A stretch of DNA of 64,000 nt from Variovorax sp. OK212 (lineage in GTDB: Bacteria; Pseudomonadota; Gammaproteobacteria; Burkholderiales; Burkholderiaceae_C), in contig NZ_FOLP01000019.1 in NCBI RefSeq assembly GCF_900112425.1, positions 1 to 64,000 on the forward strand, written 5' to 3'. Positions 1 through 7,761 of this stretch are shown in pieces. Made by a program: the position numbers and the translations under genes. Numbering within the stretch: the first letter of the stretch is position 1; each line of letters begins with the position of its first letter. The notes beneath the pieces are model-generated. The model searched no databases. It saw nothing but the letters and a program-made list of their open reading frames with translations, and was not told the origin of the DNA.

Positions 1-1600
1 CGGCCAGGTCGAGCGTGGCGCCCGTCGCCACGGTGAAGGCGCTCGCACTGCTCAGCGTGTTGGCCGCGCCGGCGCGCAAGGTGCCCGCCGCGACGCTGGT
101 GGCGCCGGTGTAGGTGTTGGTGCCGCTCAGCGTCAGCACGCCCGCGCCGTTTTTCGCGAGGCTGCCGGCGCCGGAGATCGGGCCCGACCAGCCGAGGCTG
201 TTGCCGTTGGTGTCGATGGTGCCGTTGCCGCCCAGGATCAGCGCGTTGGGCACGCTCAGGCCGTTGGCGCCGGCGATCACGCTGGCGGTGGCGCCCGCGT
301 CGATGGCAACGGCGCCGGTCATCGCCGAGCCGGTGTTCAGCGTGAGGCTGTTGGCGCCGCCGGTGAACTCCACCGCCGCGGCGCGCGTGACGCCGTCGCC
401 GCCGAGGCCGCCGGTGATGGTGCCGCTGTTGGTCAGCGCGATGTTGGCGCCCGCCACGCCGGCCCCGCCCACGCCGTTGGCGCCGGCCGCGCCGCCGCTG
501 CTGTTGGCGCCGCCTGCGCCGCCGGCCCCGCCCGTGATGCTGTTGGTGTTGCCGATGGTGGCGCCCGCGCCGGTCGACGACAGGCCGATGCCGCCGTCGC
601 CGCCCGCGCCCGGCGAACCGGTGCCGCCCACGCCGCCGCCGGCCGCACCGCCCGCGCCACCGGCGCCGCCGGTGATCTGGCCCGTGTTGCTGACGGTCAC
701 CGCGGTGCCGGCCAGGGTCACGCCGATGCCGCCCGCGCCGCCGCCGCCGCCCGCGGTGTTCGCGCGCGGTGGCGGCGACTCGGCGCCGCCCGCGCCGCCC
801 GCGCCGCCGGTGATGGCACCGGTATTGATGAAGGTGATCCCGGCGCTCGTCGTGTTCAGGTAGAAGCCGCCACCGCCGCTGCCGCCGCCGCCGGCCTGCG
901 AGAAGGCGTCGCCGCCCTGGCCGCCGATGCCGCCCGTGGAACTGCCCGTGGCCGTGTAGCTGCCCAGCGGCGCATCGAGGATCGAGCCGTAGCCGCCGGC
1001 GCCGCCGCCGCCGCCGCCCCAGTAGCCGTTGCCGCCCGCGCCGCCGGCACCGCCGGTGTAGCTGTCGGGAGACGTGGTGGTGCTGTTCAGGATCGACGCG
1101 CCCTGGAAGCCGCCGCCGCCGCCGCCGCCGTAGCCGTCACCGGCGGCGGGGCCGCCGGTCTGCGCCTGGCCCGCGCCGCCGGCCTGGCCCACGAACGCCC
1201 CCGGACCGGCGGGAATGCTGACCGTGCCGGCCGTGCCGCCGGTGCCCGGGGTTGCCGTGCCGAACAACCCAATGTTTGCGCTCGCTCCCGGCGTAACGCC
1301 TGTTGGCGTTGACGAACCGCCGGCGCCGCCGAAGGCATTGACCGTGGTGTCGTTCAAGCCGCCGGCACCGCCGGTGCCGTTGCTGCCGCCCGCGCCCGCG
1401 TTGAGCGTGGTCTCGCCGACGGGCACGCCGCCCGCGCCACCGGCCGCCCATGCCGGCACGGCGCACACCAGCAGCGCCGCCGCCGTGGCCACGCGAACGC
1501 TGCGCGTGCTGGACGAGCGCGCATGGCCGCGCGAGATTTCAGGTGCGGCCACCCAGGTGCCGAGGGTCGGATTCCAGAGGGTTCGGAAGATCTTGTTCAT
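1..1600 (-). CDS. Autotransporter adhesin with ESPR signal, N-terminal part (3' end outside window)
   Basis: The reading frame is open from an ATG at 1600 to the window edge (533 codons). The first residues, MNKIFRTLWNPTLGTWVAA, match the extended signal peptide region (ESPR) of large type V secreted proteins. A hydrophobic core ending in AVPAWA, a likely signal-peptidase site, follows at about residue 50. The passenger is extremely Gly/Ala/Asn rich, with many GGAGGAGG blocks separated by short TNSGTITGG-like strands, and looks like a beta-helix. Near the window edge it contains LTLSGTNTYTGATSV, typical of autotransporter-associated beta-strand repeats. The C-terminal beta-barrel is not visible, so classical autotransporter and two-partner exoprotein cannot be separated. 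An AAGGA-like ribosome site lies about 12 bases upstream. Role (inference): surface adhesion or biofilm. Confidence 0.88.
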   Translation of the reverse strand, partial: MNKIFRTLWNPTLGTWVAAPEISRGHARSSSTRSVRVATAAALLVCAVPAWAAGGAGGVPVGETTLNAGAGGSNGTGGAGGLNDTTVNAFGGAGGSSTPTGVTPGASANIGLFGTATPGTGGTAGTVSIPAGPGAFVGQAGGAGQAQTGGPAAGDGYGGGGGGGFQGASILNSTTTSPDSYTGGAGGAGGNGYWGGGGGGAGGYGSILDAPLGSYTATGSSTGGIGGQGGDAFSQAGGGGSGGGGFYLNTTSAGITFINTGAITGGAGGAGGAESPPPRANTAGGGGGAGGIGVTLAGTAVTVSNTGQITGGAGGAGGAAGGGVGGTGSPGAGGDGGIGLSSTGAGATIGNTNSITGGAGGAGGANSSGGAAGANGVGGAGVAGANIALTNSGTITGGLGGDGVTRAAAVEFTGGANSLTLNTGSAMTGAVAIDAGATASVIAGANGLSVPNALILGGNGTIDTNGNSLGWSGPISGAGSLAKNGAGVLTLSGTNTYTGATSVAAGTLRAGAANTLSSASAFTVATGATLDLA

Positions 1601-1824
1601 GGCTTCAACTTGGTCCTTCGTTACCTGATCGGGCAGGCGCCCGCGTGTGGCAGCAATGGCTTGCACCTCCCCACGCCGTCGATTTCGAATTTGCAAGTTA
1701 AAAATGTAAGTACGCGTAGCAGGGCGGCATATGCCCGGTTTCGGGTACCCCATGCGGGCCTTGAAGGATGGGTAGGGCGGCCGCCCCCGTCGCGTCGGGG
1801 CATCCGGTAGGCGGCATACCCTGA

Positions 1825-1861
1825 ACTGCATCAGGAAGTAACCAATGTTTCCTGATGAGTT
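1825..1861 (-). terminator. Inverted repeat, terminator-like
   Basis: CATCAGGAA at 1829-1837 pairs with TTCCTGATG at 1849-1857 around an 11-base loop. The stem extends outward by AACT/AGTT past one bulged base. It sits about 10 bases downstream of the stop codon of the minus-strand membrane gene, so a transcription end is the simplest reading. There is no clear T-run, so factor-independent termination is not certain. The remaining intergenic DNA (1601-1824) shows an AT-richer patch at 1681-1711, upstream of the autotransporter, but no promoter I can call. Confidence 0.45.
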
Positions 1862-1870
1862 CGAAGGTAC

Positions 1871-2506
1871 TCAGTGCAACAGGCGTGCAGCAGGCGCCGC
1901 GGCCTGCGATTTCCGGCGAAAGGCGCGCAGCCAGCCGGTGCCCGCGTCGAAGCCGCGGCACACACCGGTGGCAACAAGCCACGTGGTGGCAAGCATTGCC
2001 GCGGAGTGAACGCCAACCGCCGCGAACGCCAGCAGCAGCGAGCCCGACGCGGTGATCTCCCGGGCCGCGGGCGCATCGCCCATGCACAGGGGGATGAGCG
2101 CCGGCACCAGCATCAGGCCGGCGCCGTGCGCGGTGGACATCATGAAAGACCAGAGCGCCAGCCCGGCATGGCCGGTGGGCGTACGCGCCGCCCATCGCGC
2201 GGGGCCGTGCCCGGCGCGGCGGCGCAGCAGGCCCGCCAGGTGCACGCCGACGACCGCGGCGAACAGCACCCCCGCCCCGGCCTGCAACAGCACCCGGTCC
2301 ATCGACAGGCCGAGCGCCACCGCGGCGGCCACCAGCGCGACCGAGGCCGCATGCCCGATGCCGATGGGCGCCAGGGCCCGCAGCGCCTGCCGCCGGTCGT
2401 GCGCGCGCAAGCCCCAGGCGGCGGCGAACATCCAGCCGGTGGCTGGGTTCAGCCCGTGCAGTGCGCCGACACCGGCGACCGCCAGCCATGGCCAGAGGCT
2501 TGCCAT
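1871..2506 (-). CDS. Polytopic inner-membrane protein, unknown function
   Basis: 211 residues starting MASLWPWLAVAGVGALHG. The chosen ATG lies 31 bases after the stop of the DUF899 gene; an upstream in-frame start would overlap that gene. About five hydrophobic stretches are visible, with conserved-looking HGLNPATGW near the N-terminus and STAHGAGLMLVPALIPL in the middle. The HGLNP segment followed by a GHAAS helix faintly recalls NicO/RcnA-like metal exporters, but the diagnostic histidine clusters are absent, so no transport function is claimed. It is probably the last gene of the minus-strand run beginning near 7.6 kb. No family assignment can be made by eye. Confidence 0.7.
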   Translation of the reverse strand: MASLWPWLAVAGVGALHGLNPATGWMFAAAWGLRAHDRRQALRALAPIGIGHAASVALVAAAVALGLSMDRVLLQAGAGVLFAAVVGVHLAGLLRRRAGHGPARWAARTPTGHAGLALWSFMMSTAHGAGLMLVPALIPLCMGDAPAAREITASGSLLLAFAAVGVHSAAMLATTWLVATGVCRGFDAGTGWLRAFRRKSQAAAPAARLLH

Positions 2507-2537
2507 GCCGTTCTCGTGCGGGCGGGCCGTTCGCGCC

Positions 2538-3332
2538 TCAGTGCTGCGCGCCGCCGCAGCAGCCGCCGGCCGCCGCGGGAGCAAGCGTCGGTGCCGGTGC
2601 CGGCTCGTAGCGGTCGTGGTGGCGCACCCACTCCATCTTGTGCGGCACGTCGCGCTCGCTGCGGCCCTTGGGCGTGAGGTCCATCAGGCTGTACGCGCCC
2701 ATCATCACTTCCACGCCGCGGCCGAAGGTCGAATAGGTGTGGAAGACATCGCCCGCGTCGTCCTTGTAGAACACGCTGACGCCCGGCGCCTCTTCCGCCG
2801 GGAAGGGCCGCTTCTCGTAGTTGTAGTAGACGGCGCCGGTGGCCTGCTCCTGCGGCGTGAAGCTCACGGCGAAGTCGTGGTTGAAGTCGCTGCCGTTCGA
2901 AGACACCCAGTCGAACTGCCAGCCCATGCGTTCGCGAAAACGCAGCAGGTCGGCCAGCGGCGCGCGCGAGATGGCCACGAAGGTGATGCCGCGGTCCGCC
3001 AGGTGCACGTTCATGCCGTCGGTGTGGTCGGCCATGTACGAGCAGCTCGGGCAACCCTGCGCCCAGCCCGGGCCGAACATGAAGTGCTGCACCAGCAGCT
3101 GCCGGCGGCCCTCGAACAGCTCGGCCAGCGTGCGGCGGCCCTGCGGCGTGTCGAACACGTAGGCCTTCTCGATGCGCTCCCACGGCAGCGCGCGGCGCTC
3201 GCGGGCGACCTGGTCGTGCAGGCGCATCAGCTCCTTCTCGCGCGCCAGCAAGGCGCGGCGTTCGGCCACCCAGCGCTCGGGCGGCACGACAGGATGATTC
3301 ACGGTGCTTGTTTCGGTAACTGCGGTGTTCAT
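2538..3332 (-). CDS. DUF899 family thioredoxin-like protein
   Basis: 264 residues starting MNTAVTETSTVNHPVVPPER, preceded by an AAGGAGC ribosome site. The core contains RRQLLVQHFMFGPGWAQGC followed by PSCSYMADHTDG and FVAISRAPL, the hallmark of the DUF899 group of thioredoxin-fold proteins. The CPSC pair sits where a peroxiredoxin/thioredoxin active site would be. WVSSNGSDFNHDF and FHTYSTFGRG are also typical. The last residues, GGCCGGAQH, form a Cys-rich tail that could bind metal, which is unusual and worth noting. A redox role is likely from the fold but unproven. It lies 55 bases after the beta-propeller gene and just upstream of a membrane protein. Confidence 0.85.
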   Translation of the reverse strand: MNTAVTETSTVNHPVVPPERWVAERRALLAREKELMRLHDQVARERRALPWERIEKAYVFDTPQGRRTLAELFEGRRQLLVQHFMFGPGWAQGCPSCSYMADHTDGMNVHLADRGITFVAISRAPLADLLRFRERMGWQFDWVSSNGSDFNHDFAVSFTPQEQATGAVYYNYEKRPFPAEEAPGVSVFYKDDAGDVFHTYSTFGRGVEVMMGAYSLMDLTPKGRSERDVPHKMEWVRHHDRYEPAPAPTLAPAAAGGCCGGAQH

Positions 3333-3387
3333 GGTGGGAAGCTCCTTGCAATCTGCGGACGTGTACGAAGGTGTGTGGAGATGTGAG

Positions 3388-4104
3388 TCAGGCCCGCTCG
3401 GCCCGGGCAGCTTTGGGCCGGCGCACGGCGCGCACCTTGCCGCTGCCACCGCCGCCGCAATAGAAGAGGTCGGCCCCGTCCGACTCGAGCCCGCTCACGC
3501 CCACGCCGCTGGGCATTTCCAGCCGCTCGAGCACGGCGCCGGTCTGCGCGTCGATGCGGCGGATCTCGCTCTCGTCGCCCTCCCAGGTGCCGTGCCAGAG
3601 CTCGCCGTCGACCCAGGTCACGCCGGTGACGAAGCGGTTCGACTCGATGGTGCGCACCACCGCGCCGGTCTCGGGGTTGACCTGGTGGATCTTGCGGTCG
3701 CGGTACTCGCCCACCCACAGGCTGCCTTCGGCCCAGGTCAGGCCCGAGTCGCTGCCGTGGCCGGGCGCCGGAATCGACGCCACCACGCCGCCCGTGACGG
3801 GGTCGATCTTGTCGATGCGCGAATCGGCGATCTGGTAGAGGTGCTTGCCGTCGAAGGCGGTGCCGGCGTCGCAGGCAACGTCGAGGGTGCGCGTGGGCTC
3901 GCCGCTGTGCGGATCGAAGGCGATCAGCTGCGCCCCCAGCGCGGCCCAGACGCGCTGGCCGTCATGGGTCACGCCGGCCACCTTGTCGCTGCCGGGGAAG
4001 GGTCCGTACTCGCGCACGATCTCCGCGGGCTGCACCCTGGCGCGCGCCTCGGCATGAGGGCCGGCCTTGCCGGTCTCGGCTGTCTTGCTTGCTTTGCTGG
4101 TCAT
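3388..4104 (-). CDS. Beta-propeller (YncE/glutamine-cyclotransferase-like) protein
   Basis: 238 residues without a signal peptide. Repeating blade-like units are visible: GVTHDGQRVWAA followed by IAFDPHSGEPTRTLDV, LYQIADSRIDKIDPVTGGVV, LWVGEYRDRKIHQVNPETGAVV, and ELWHGTWEGDESEIRRIDAQTG split over two stretches. Each pairs an aromatic strand with an xDPxTG turn, as in SMP-30, virginiamycin-B-lyase-like and glutamine cyclotransferase propellers. The product is short for a full six- or seven-blade ring. Catalytic residues cannot be assigned. It is flanked by the TPR/HTH regulator (48 bases upstream) and the DUF899 gene, and these two effectors are probably that regulator's targets. Confidence 0.72.
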   Translation of the reverse strand: MTSKASKTAETGKAGPHAEARARVQPAEIVREYGPFPGSDKVAGVTHDGQRVWAALGAQLIAFDPHSGEPTRTLDVACDAGTAFDGKHLYQIADSRIDKIDPVTGGVVASIPAPGHGSDSGLTWAEGSLWVGEYRDRKIHQVNPETGAVVRTIESNRFVTGVTWVDGELWHGTWEGDESEIRRIDAQTGAVLERLEMPSGVGVSGLESDGADLFYCGGGGSGKVRAVRRPKAARAERA

Positions 4105-4152
4105 CGTTGGCTCCTTGTGGGTGCACCGTGGATCGGCGCCTTGGAGACAACT

Positions 4153-5373
4153 CTATTCAATCGGCAGCGCAGCGGGGAGTAACAAGATCGTCGTGAATCC
4201 GGCCAGCGGCGGCGACAGCCAGCGCCGCGCCCGCGTCTGTCCGATCGAACGCACGCGGCCTTCGGCTTCGAGATCGGCAAGCGCGCGCTGCACCGTGCGC
4301 TGGCTCGCGTTCAGCGCCAGCGCGAGCGCCGAGGTCGACCACGCCGCGCCGTCGGACAGCAGCGCCACCAGCGCGCCCTGTTCACCGTCGATCGGCGGCG
4401 CCAGCACCACCACCGCGCGTGGGCCGTGCGGCTTGAGCACGAAGCCGCGCGGAGTGGCCTCGATCTGCGCCATGCCCTTGGCCAGCGCGCGCAGGCGGCC
4501 GATCTCGACGCGCAAGCGCGCGCGGTGCGTTTCGTCGGGGCGCTGCGTGCGAAAGGCGCTGGCGATCAGGGCTTCGCGATCGACGTCGCCGGGCCACGCC
4601 TCGGCCAGCACACGCGCCAGCGCGAACAGCACGGGCCGGCGTGCCAGCGGCTGCCAGGCTTCACCCATGCCGAGCCCACGGCGGCAGGCGTCGATCACCA
4701 GCGCATCGGAGGCCAGCAGCGCGGCAACCTCGTCGAGGCGCAGCACCTGCTCGTCGCCGTTGGACAGACGCCGCGCGGCGGGCCGCTCCAGCGTGGCGCG
4801 CGCCTCGGCCACCTCGGCCAGCAGCGCGGGCACGCGGGCGCGGCCGGCGGCTTCGTGCGCGCGTTCGAGTGCCGCATGCGCGGCGCCGATGTGCAGCGAG
4901 CGCAGCGCCAGTTCCGCCGCGCTGAGCTCGGCCACCGCCGCCAGCGAAGGCGGCAGGCCGCGCGCATCGAGCAGCGCCAATGCGGCGGCGGCCTCGTCGA
5001 GCCGCCCGAGCAGCAGCAGCCGGCGCGCCGCGATCAGCCGCGCCTGCAGCGCGTTGGCGTGGTCCGCGCGCGCTTCGAGCGTGGCGGCCGCCGCGGCCAG
5101 CGCGCGCGGTGTCCCGCCAAGGTCGCGCATGGCCAGCGCCACCTCGGCCTCGGCGACGACGCAGCGCGCGCGAAACAGTTCTTCATGCGCGCCGAAGCCG
5201 GTTGCCGCGCGCTTGAGCAGCTCGCGCGCACGCGGGTGCTCGCCAAGCTGCGCCATCGCGATGCCGCGCAGCGCCAGCGCCGGCGGGTCGTCGCGCAGCG
5301 CCACGCGCTTGAGCGCGCCCAGCGCGTCGCCGGCGGCAAGCGCGCGGGCGGAGGCGGCGATCAGCGAATCCAT
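4153..5373 (-). CDS. TPR-containing transcriptional regulator with C-terminal HTH
   Basis: 406 residues. The first two thirds are Ala/Leu/Arg-rich helical pairs (ALALRGIAMAQLGEHPRARE, AALALLDARGLPPSLAAVAE) consistent with TPR-like repeats. A second part contains THRARLRVEIGRLRALAKGM, resembling the winged-helix linker of OmpR-like activators. Near the C-terminus, SALALALNASQRTVQRALAD is a recognisable helix-turn-helix, followed by LEAEGRVRSIGQTRARRW as a wing. It is therefore a likely one-component regulator with a TPR sensor. It lies in the same direction as, and just upstream of, the propeller and DUF899 genes, which are its probable targets. No recognised named family. Confidence 0.72.
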   Translation of the reverse strand: MDSLIAASARALAAGDALGALKRVALRDDPPALALRGIAMAQLGEHPRARELLKRAATGFGAHEELFRARCVVAEAEVALAMRDLGGTPRALAAAAATLEARADHANALQARLIAARRLLLLGRLDEAAAALALLDARGLPPSLAAVAELSAAELALRSLHIGAAHAALERAHEAAGRARVPALLAEVAEARATLERPAARRLSNGDEQVLRLDEVAALLASDALVIDACRRGLGMGEAWQPLARRPVLFALARVLAEAWPGDVDREALIASAFRTQRPDETHRARLRVEIGRLRALAKGMAQIEATPRGFVLKPHGPRAVVVLAPPIDGEQGALVALLSDGAAWSTSALALALNASQRTVQRALADLEAEGRVRSIGQTRARRWLSPPLAGFTTILLLPAALPIE

Positions 5374-5394
5374 GTCGGCAGGGTTGCGGCGCGC

Positions 5395-6582
5395 TCAGGG
5401 CTGCACGGCGATCAGCGGCTCGAGCTGCGCGCGCAGGCGCCGCACCGCCACCTCGTGGCGCAGCGTCTGCGCGCCGCGCCCGTAAGTGCCCGCCTTGCGG
5501 ATCAGCCGCAACTGCTCGCGCTGCAGCCGCGTCTTCAGCCGGCGCGCGCGCCAGCCGAAGGTCCACCCGATTTCGCGGCGGACCTTGTAGCGCTGCATCG
5601 GCGCGCCGATGCGCACCCACTCGTCGTCGCGGATCAGCTCGCGCTCGGGCACGAAGTAGGCCGCCAGCGCATGCAGGTAGGTGCCGTTCTCGCGCGCGGC
5701 CACGCGCCAGAAAAGCCCCGCCGCAATGACCACGGGAATGCCCTTCACGGCGAGCAGCACGGCCATCTCGCCATAGCCGCCGTCGAACAGGTCTTCGAGG
5801 AACGGCGAGTTCCAGACGAAGTGCATGGCCCATGCGAGCGCAAAGCACAGGAAGGCCACGGCGATGCGCACCACCCGCGGCTTCTCCGGATGCAGCAGGA
5901 ACCACGCGATGCCGAAGGACGCGATGGTCGTGTAGGCCGCGTGGCTCCACAGCCCGCTCAGCAGCCCGCGCGTCAGCAGGTTGATGAACACCGGCGCCAC
6001 CTGGTTTTCCAGCGGGAAGTGCATCGAGGCATTGACCGTGTGGATCAGGTTCTCGGTCACCTGGAAGCCCAGCCCGGTCATGGCGCCGACGATCAGCACC
6101 GACAGGTAGGTCTGGAACTGGTTGCGCGCCACCAGCACCAGCAGGATCACGCCCGCGAGCTTGAGGAACTCTTCCGTGATCGGCCCCGCCACCGCCGGCC
6201 CCCAGACCGCCACGAACTCCGGCGACACCAGCTTGGCGCACAGGCTCTGGATGGCGATGTTCGCCGGCGCCGAGAAATACACCGCGCCCATGCCGCCCCA
6301 TGCGAAGGCCAGCACGAAGGCCTCGGGCGGGTGCTGCTCGAGCAGGTCCAGCGTGCGAAAGACCTGCAGGAACACCAGCGTGTAGAGCCCCCACACCACC
6401 AGCCCCAGCAGCGCGGTGACGGGCACCACGCGCACGCCCATGAAGAACAGGTGCAGCGTGTAGAACAGGCCGTTGACGATCAGCGCGGCCAGCACCCAGA
6501 ACGCCACGCGGCGCGGCTGGAAGAAGGAGTCGGTGCCCACCGGCCACGCGGAAGCGTCCTTGTCGAAGACCGGCGGGATCAT
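5395..6582 (-). CDS. PrsW-family intramembrane metalloprotease-like protein
   Basis: 395 residues starting MIPPVFDKDASAWP, with eight or more hydrophobic segments. The PrsW (M82/CPBP-like) signatures are present in order: GPITEEFLKLAGVILL (paired glutamates in a membrane helix), FQVTENLIHTVNASMH, WSHAAYTTIASFGIAWF and LAWAMHFVWNSPF. The glutamates and histidines are the expected zinc ligands or catalytic residues. A cytosolic Arg-rich tail of about 100 residues follows the last helix. The start codon overlaps the stop of the upstream gene (ATGA at 6579-6582), implying translational coupling with that secreted or anchored 186-residue protein. Substrate unknown; PrsW in Bacillus cleaves an anti-sigma factor, but no such partner is visible here. 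Confidence 0.85.
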   Translation of the reverse strand: MIPPVFDKDASAWPVGTDSFFQPRRVAFWVLAALIVNGLFYTLHLFFMGVRVVPVTALLGLVVWGLYTLVFLQVFRTLDLLEQHPPEAFVLAFAWGGMGAVYFSAPANIAIQSLCAKLVSPEFVAVWGPAVAGPITEEFLKLAGVILLVLVARNQFQTYLSVLIVGAMTGLGFQVTENLIHTVNASMHFPLENQVAPVFINLLTRGLLSGLWSHAAYTTIASFGIAWFLLHPEKPRVVRIAVAFLCFALAWAMHFVWNSPFLEDLFDGGYGEMAVLLAVKGIPVVIAAGLFWRVAARENGTYLHALAAYFVPERELIRDDEWVRIGAPMQRYKVRREIGWTFGWRARRLKTRLQREQLRLIRKAGTYGRGAQTLRHEVAVRRLRAQLEPLIAVQP

Positions 6583-7139
6583 TGGGCGGCCTCCAGGTCC
6601 ATCGAGTCGAGCATCTCGCGGGCGTCTTCCAGGGCTTCGTCGAGCCCGTCGTCGGCGCCGTAGGCGTCGATCTGCACCACCGACTGGCGCCGCGGGTCGA
6701 CCACCTGCCAGAAGCGGCCCGCCAGCTTCGAGCCGTAGTAGGCGAAAGTCTTCCCCTGCAAGCCCCACAGGGTGATGAAGTCGGACACGTCGCCGTCGAT
6801 GCGCAGGCCCTGCCCGCGCTCCATGAGCCGCTGCTGCCGCAGCATCGGGCCGTCGGGGCCACCGGCCCATTGCCCGACGGTCACCAGGAACTTGTGGCTG
6901 CCCTTGAAGAGCATCATCGACTGGCCGGCCTTGGAGCGCGACACGTCCATCTGCCAGCCCTCGACCGGAATGAAGCGCGCCTGGCCCACGGCCACCGTGC
7001 CGCCCTCGGGCAGGGGCCGGCTCGCGGGCGTGCGGCGGTCCCAGAGGCTCAGGCCGCCCACGTAGACGGCGATGGCGAGAAGCACCGCGAGCGCGCCCGG
7101 CCAGGTGCGATAGGGTATTCGGCGTGACGGCTCATGCAT
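6579..7139 (-). CDS. Membrane-anchored hypothetical protein coupled to PrsW-like protease
   Basis: 186 residues. One N-terminal transmembrane segment (WPGALAVLLAIAVYVGGLSL, residues about 13-32) is followed by an extracytoplasmic domain containing FIPVEGWQMDVSRSKAGQSM, FLVTVGQWAG and TFAYYGSKLAGRFWQVV. The C-terminus is acidic (ADDGLDEALEDAREMLDSMD). No family recognised. The stop overlaps the PrsW-like start by four bases, so the two are likely made together. A partner, or a regulator or substrate of the protease, is a reasonable inference but not shown. The start is uncertain because a ribosome-like AAAGG abuts the ATG. Confidence 0.7.
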   Translation of the reverse strand: MHEPSRRIPYRTWPGALAVLLAIAVYVGGLSLWDRRTPASRPLPEGGTVAVGQARFIPVEGWQMDVSRSKAGQSMMLFKGSHKFLVTVGQWAGGPDGPMLRQQRLMERGQGLRIDGDVSDFITLWGLQGKTFAYYGSKLAGRFWQVVDPRRQSVVQIDAYGADDGLDEALEDAREMLDSMDLEAAQ

Positions 7140-7208
7140 CCTTTGATCGTGCCATAGGCCCGATGAAATTCGCGGTGCGCGGTGCGCCGGCCACGATCGC
7201 GGTGACGC

Positions 7209-7646
7209 TCAGTCTCCGCTGTCGCGCGCCGCGAGCCGCTCCACCTCGCGGTCGAGCGCGTCGTACTGGCCGTCGCAGAAAAGCTCGCACAGCCGGTCGA
7301 CCTCGCCGCGGTTGCGCGCGTCGGCAACGGTCGCGTCCTGCGCCAGCTTGCCCTTGCCGAAGAAGCCCTTGCGCATGCGCATTGCGACCGACTGCAGCTG
7401 GTAGCTGCCCGCGGTGCCACCCGTCGTGCCGGTACCCAGTGCAGTGACCCACAGCTGCCGCTGCTCGGCGTCGTTGCACAGCACCAGCGCGGGCAGCGGA
7501 CCCTCCTGCGCCTCGTCCCATGCCTGGTGCTGCTCGCCCCAGGGGAAGGCGTCGATGGCGGCCATGAAGGCGATCAGGTTGGTCTCGCCTTGCGGGTCGG
7601 TCTGCTGGTGGTCGTAGCCGACTTTCTGGATCGCGTAGGTCAACAT
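7209..7646 (-). CDS. Conserved hypothetical protein
   Basis: 145 residues from an ATG at 7646 with GAAAGG about 10 bases upstream. The protein (MLTYAIQKVGYDHQQTDPQ, then AFMAAIDAFPWGEQHQAWDE, then LPALVLCNDAEQRQLWVTAL) is soluble and shows no signal peptide or motif I recognise. GTGTTGGTAGSYQLQ is a flexible Gly/Thr turn region. It is the first gene of the minus-strand run that continues into the PrsW-like pair (69-base gap). Its promoter region is shared divergently with the 2OG-Fe(II) oxygenase gene. Confidence 0.65.
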   Translation of the reverse strand: MLTYAIQKVGYDHQQTDPQGETNLIAFMAAIDAFPWGEQHQAWDEAQEGPLPALVLCNDAEQRQLWVTALGTGTTGGTAGSYQLQSVAMRMRKGFFGKGKLAQDATVADARNRGEVDRLCELFCDGQYDALDREVERLAARDSGD

Positions 7647-7700
7647 GTGGCGAATGCCTTTCGGGTGGTGGAGGCCGACATTCTGTGGGCATCGGCACGC

Positions 7701-7724
7701 GGGAGCGTGGGAGCGTGGGAGCGT
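7701..7724. repeat. Three tandem copies of GGGAGCGT
   Basis: Three perfect, adjacent 8-base units (7701-7708, 7709-7716, 7717-7724), with a degenerate copy on either side, lie between two divergent genes. An 8-base period does not preserve a reading frame and no gene covers it. Such a repeat could vary in copy number and alter promoter spacing; this is inference. Confidence 0.6.
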
Positions 7725-7733
7725 GCGAGGGTG

Positions 7734-7746
7734 CACGGGACCCGTG
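7734..7746. promoter_or_regulatory. Perfect palindrome upstream of 2OG-Fe(II) oxygenase gene
   Basis: CACGGGACCCGTG is a perfect 6+1+6 palindrome ending 15 bases before the ATG at 7762. Its place next to the start codon in a divergent intergenic region suggests an operator or a small hairpin over the ribosome site. The binding protein is unknown. Confidence 0.4.
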
Positions 7747-7761
7747 ACTACACTGGCCCCG

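Noticed and set aside
114..863. Proline/alanine-rich open frame on the plus strand
   Set aside because: It is the antisense of the Gly-rich autotransporter; GGC/GCC codons read backwards give Ala/Pro. No start site or signal.
1..1600. CRISPR-like or satellite repeats
   Set aside because: The repeated blocks are codons of a glycine-rich protein with variable spacing, no spacers or fixed repeat unit.
4426..6663. Very long Arg/His/Gln-rich open frame on the plus strand
   Set aside because: Covers the PrsW-like and regulator genes in antisense; composition typical of GC-rich shadow frames.
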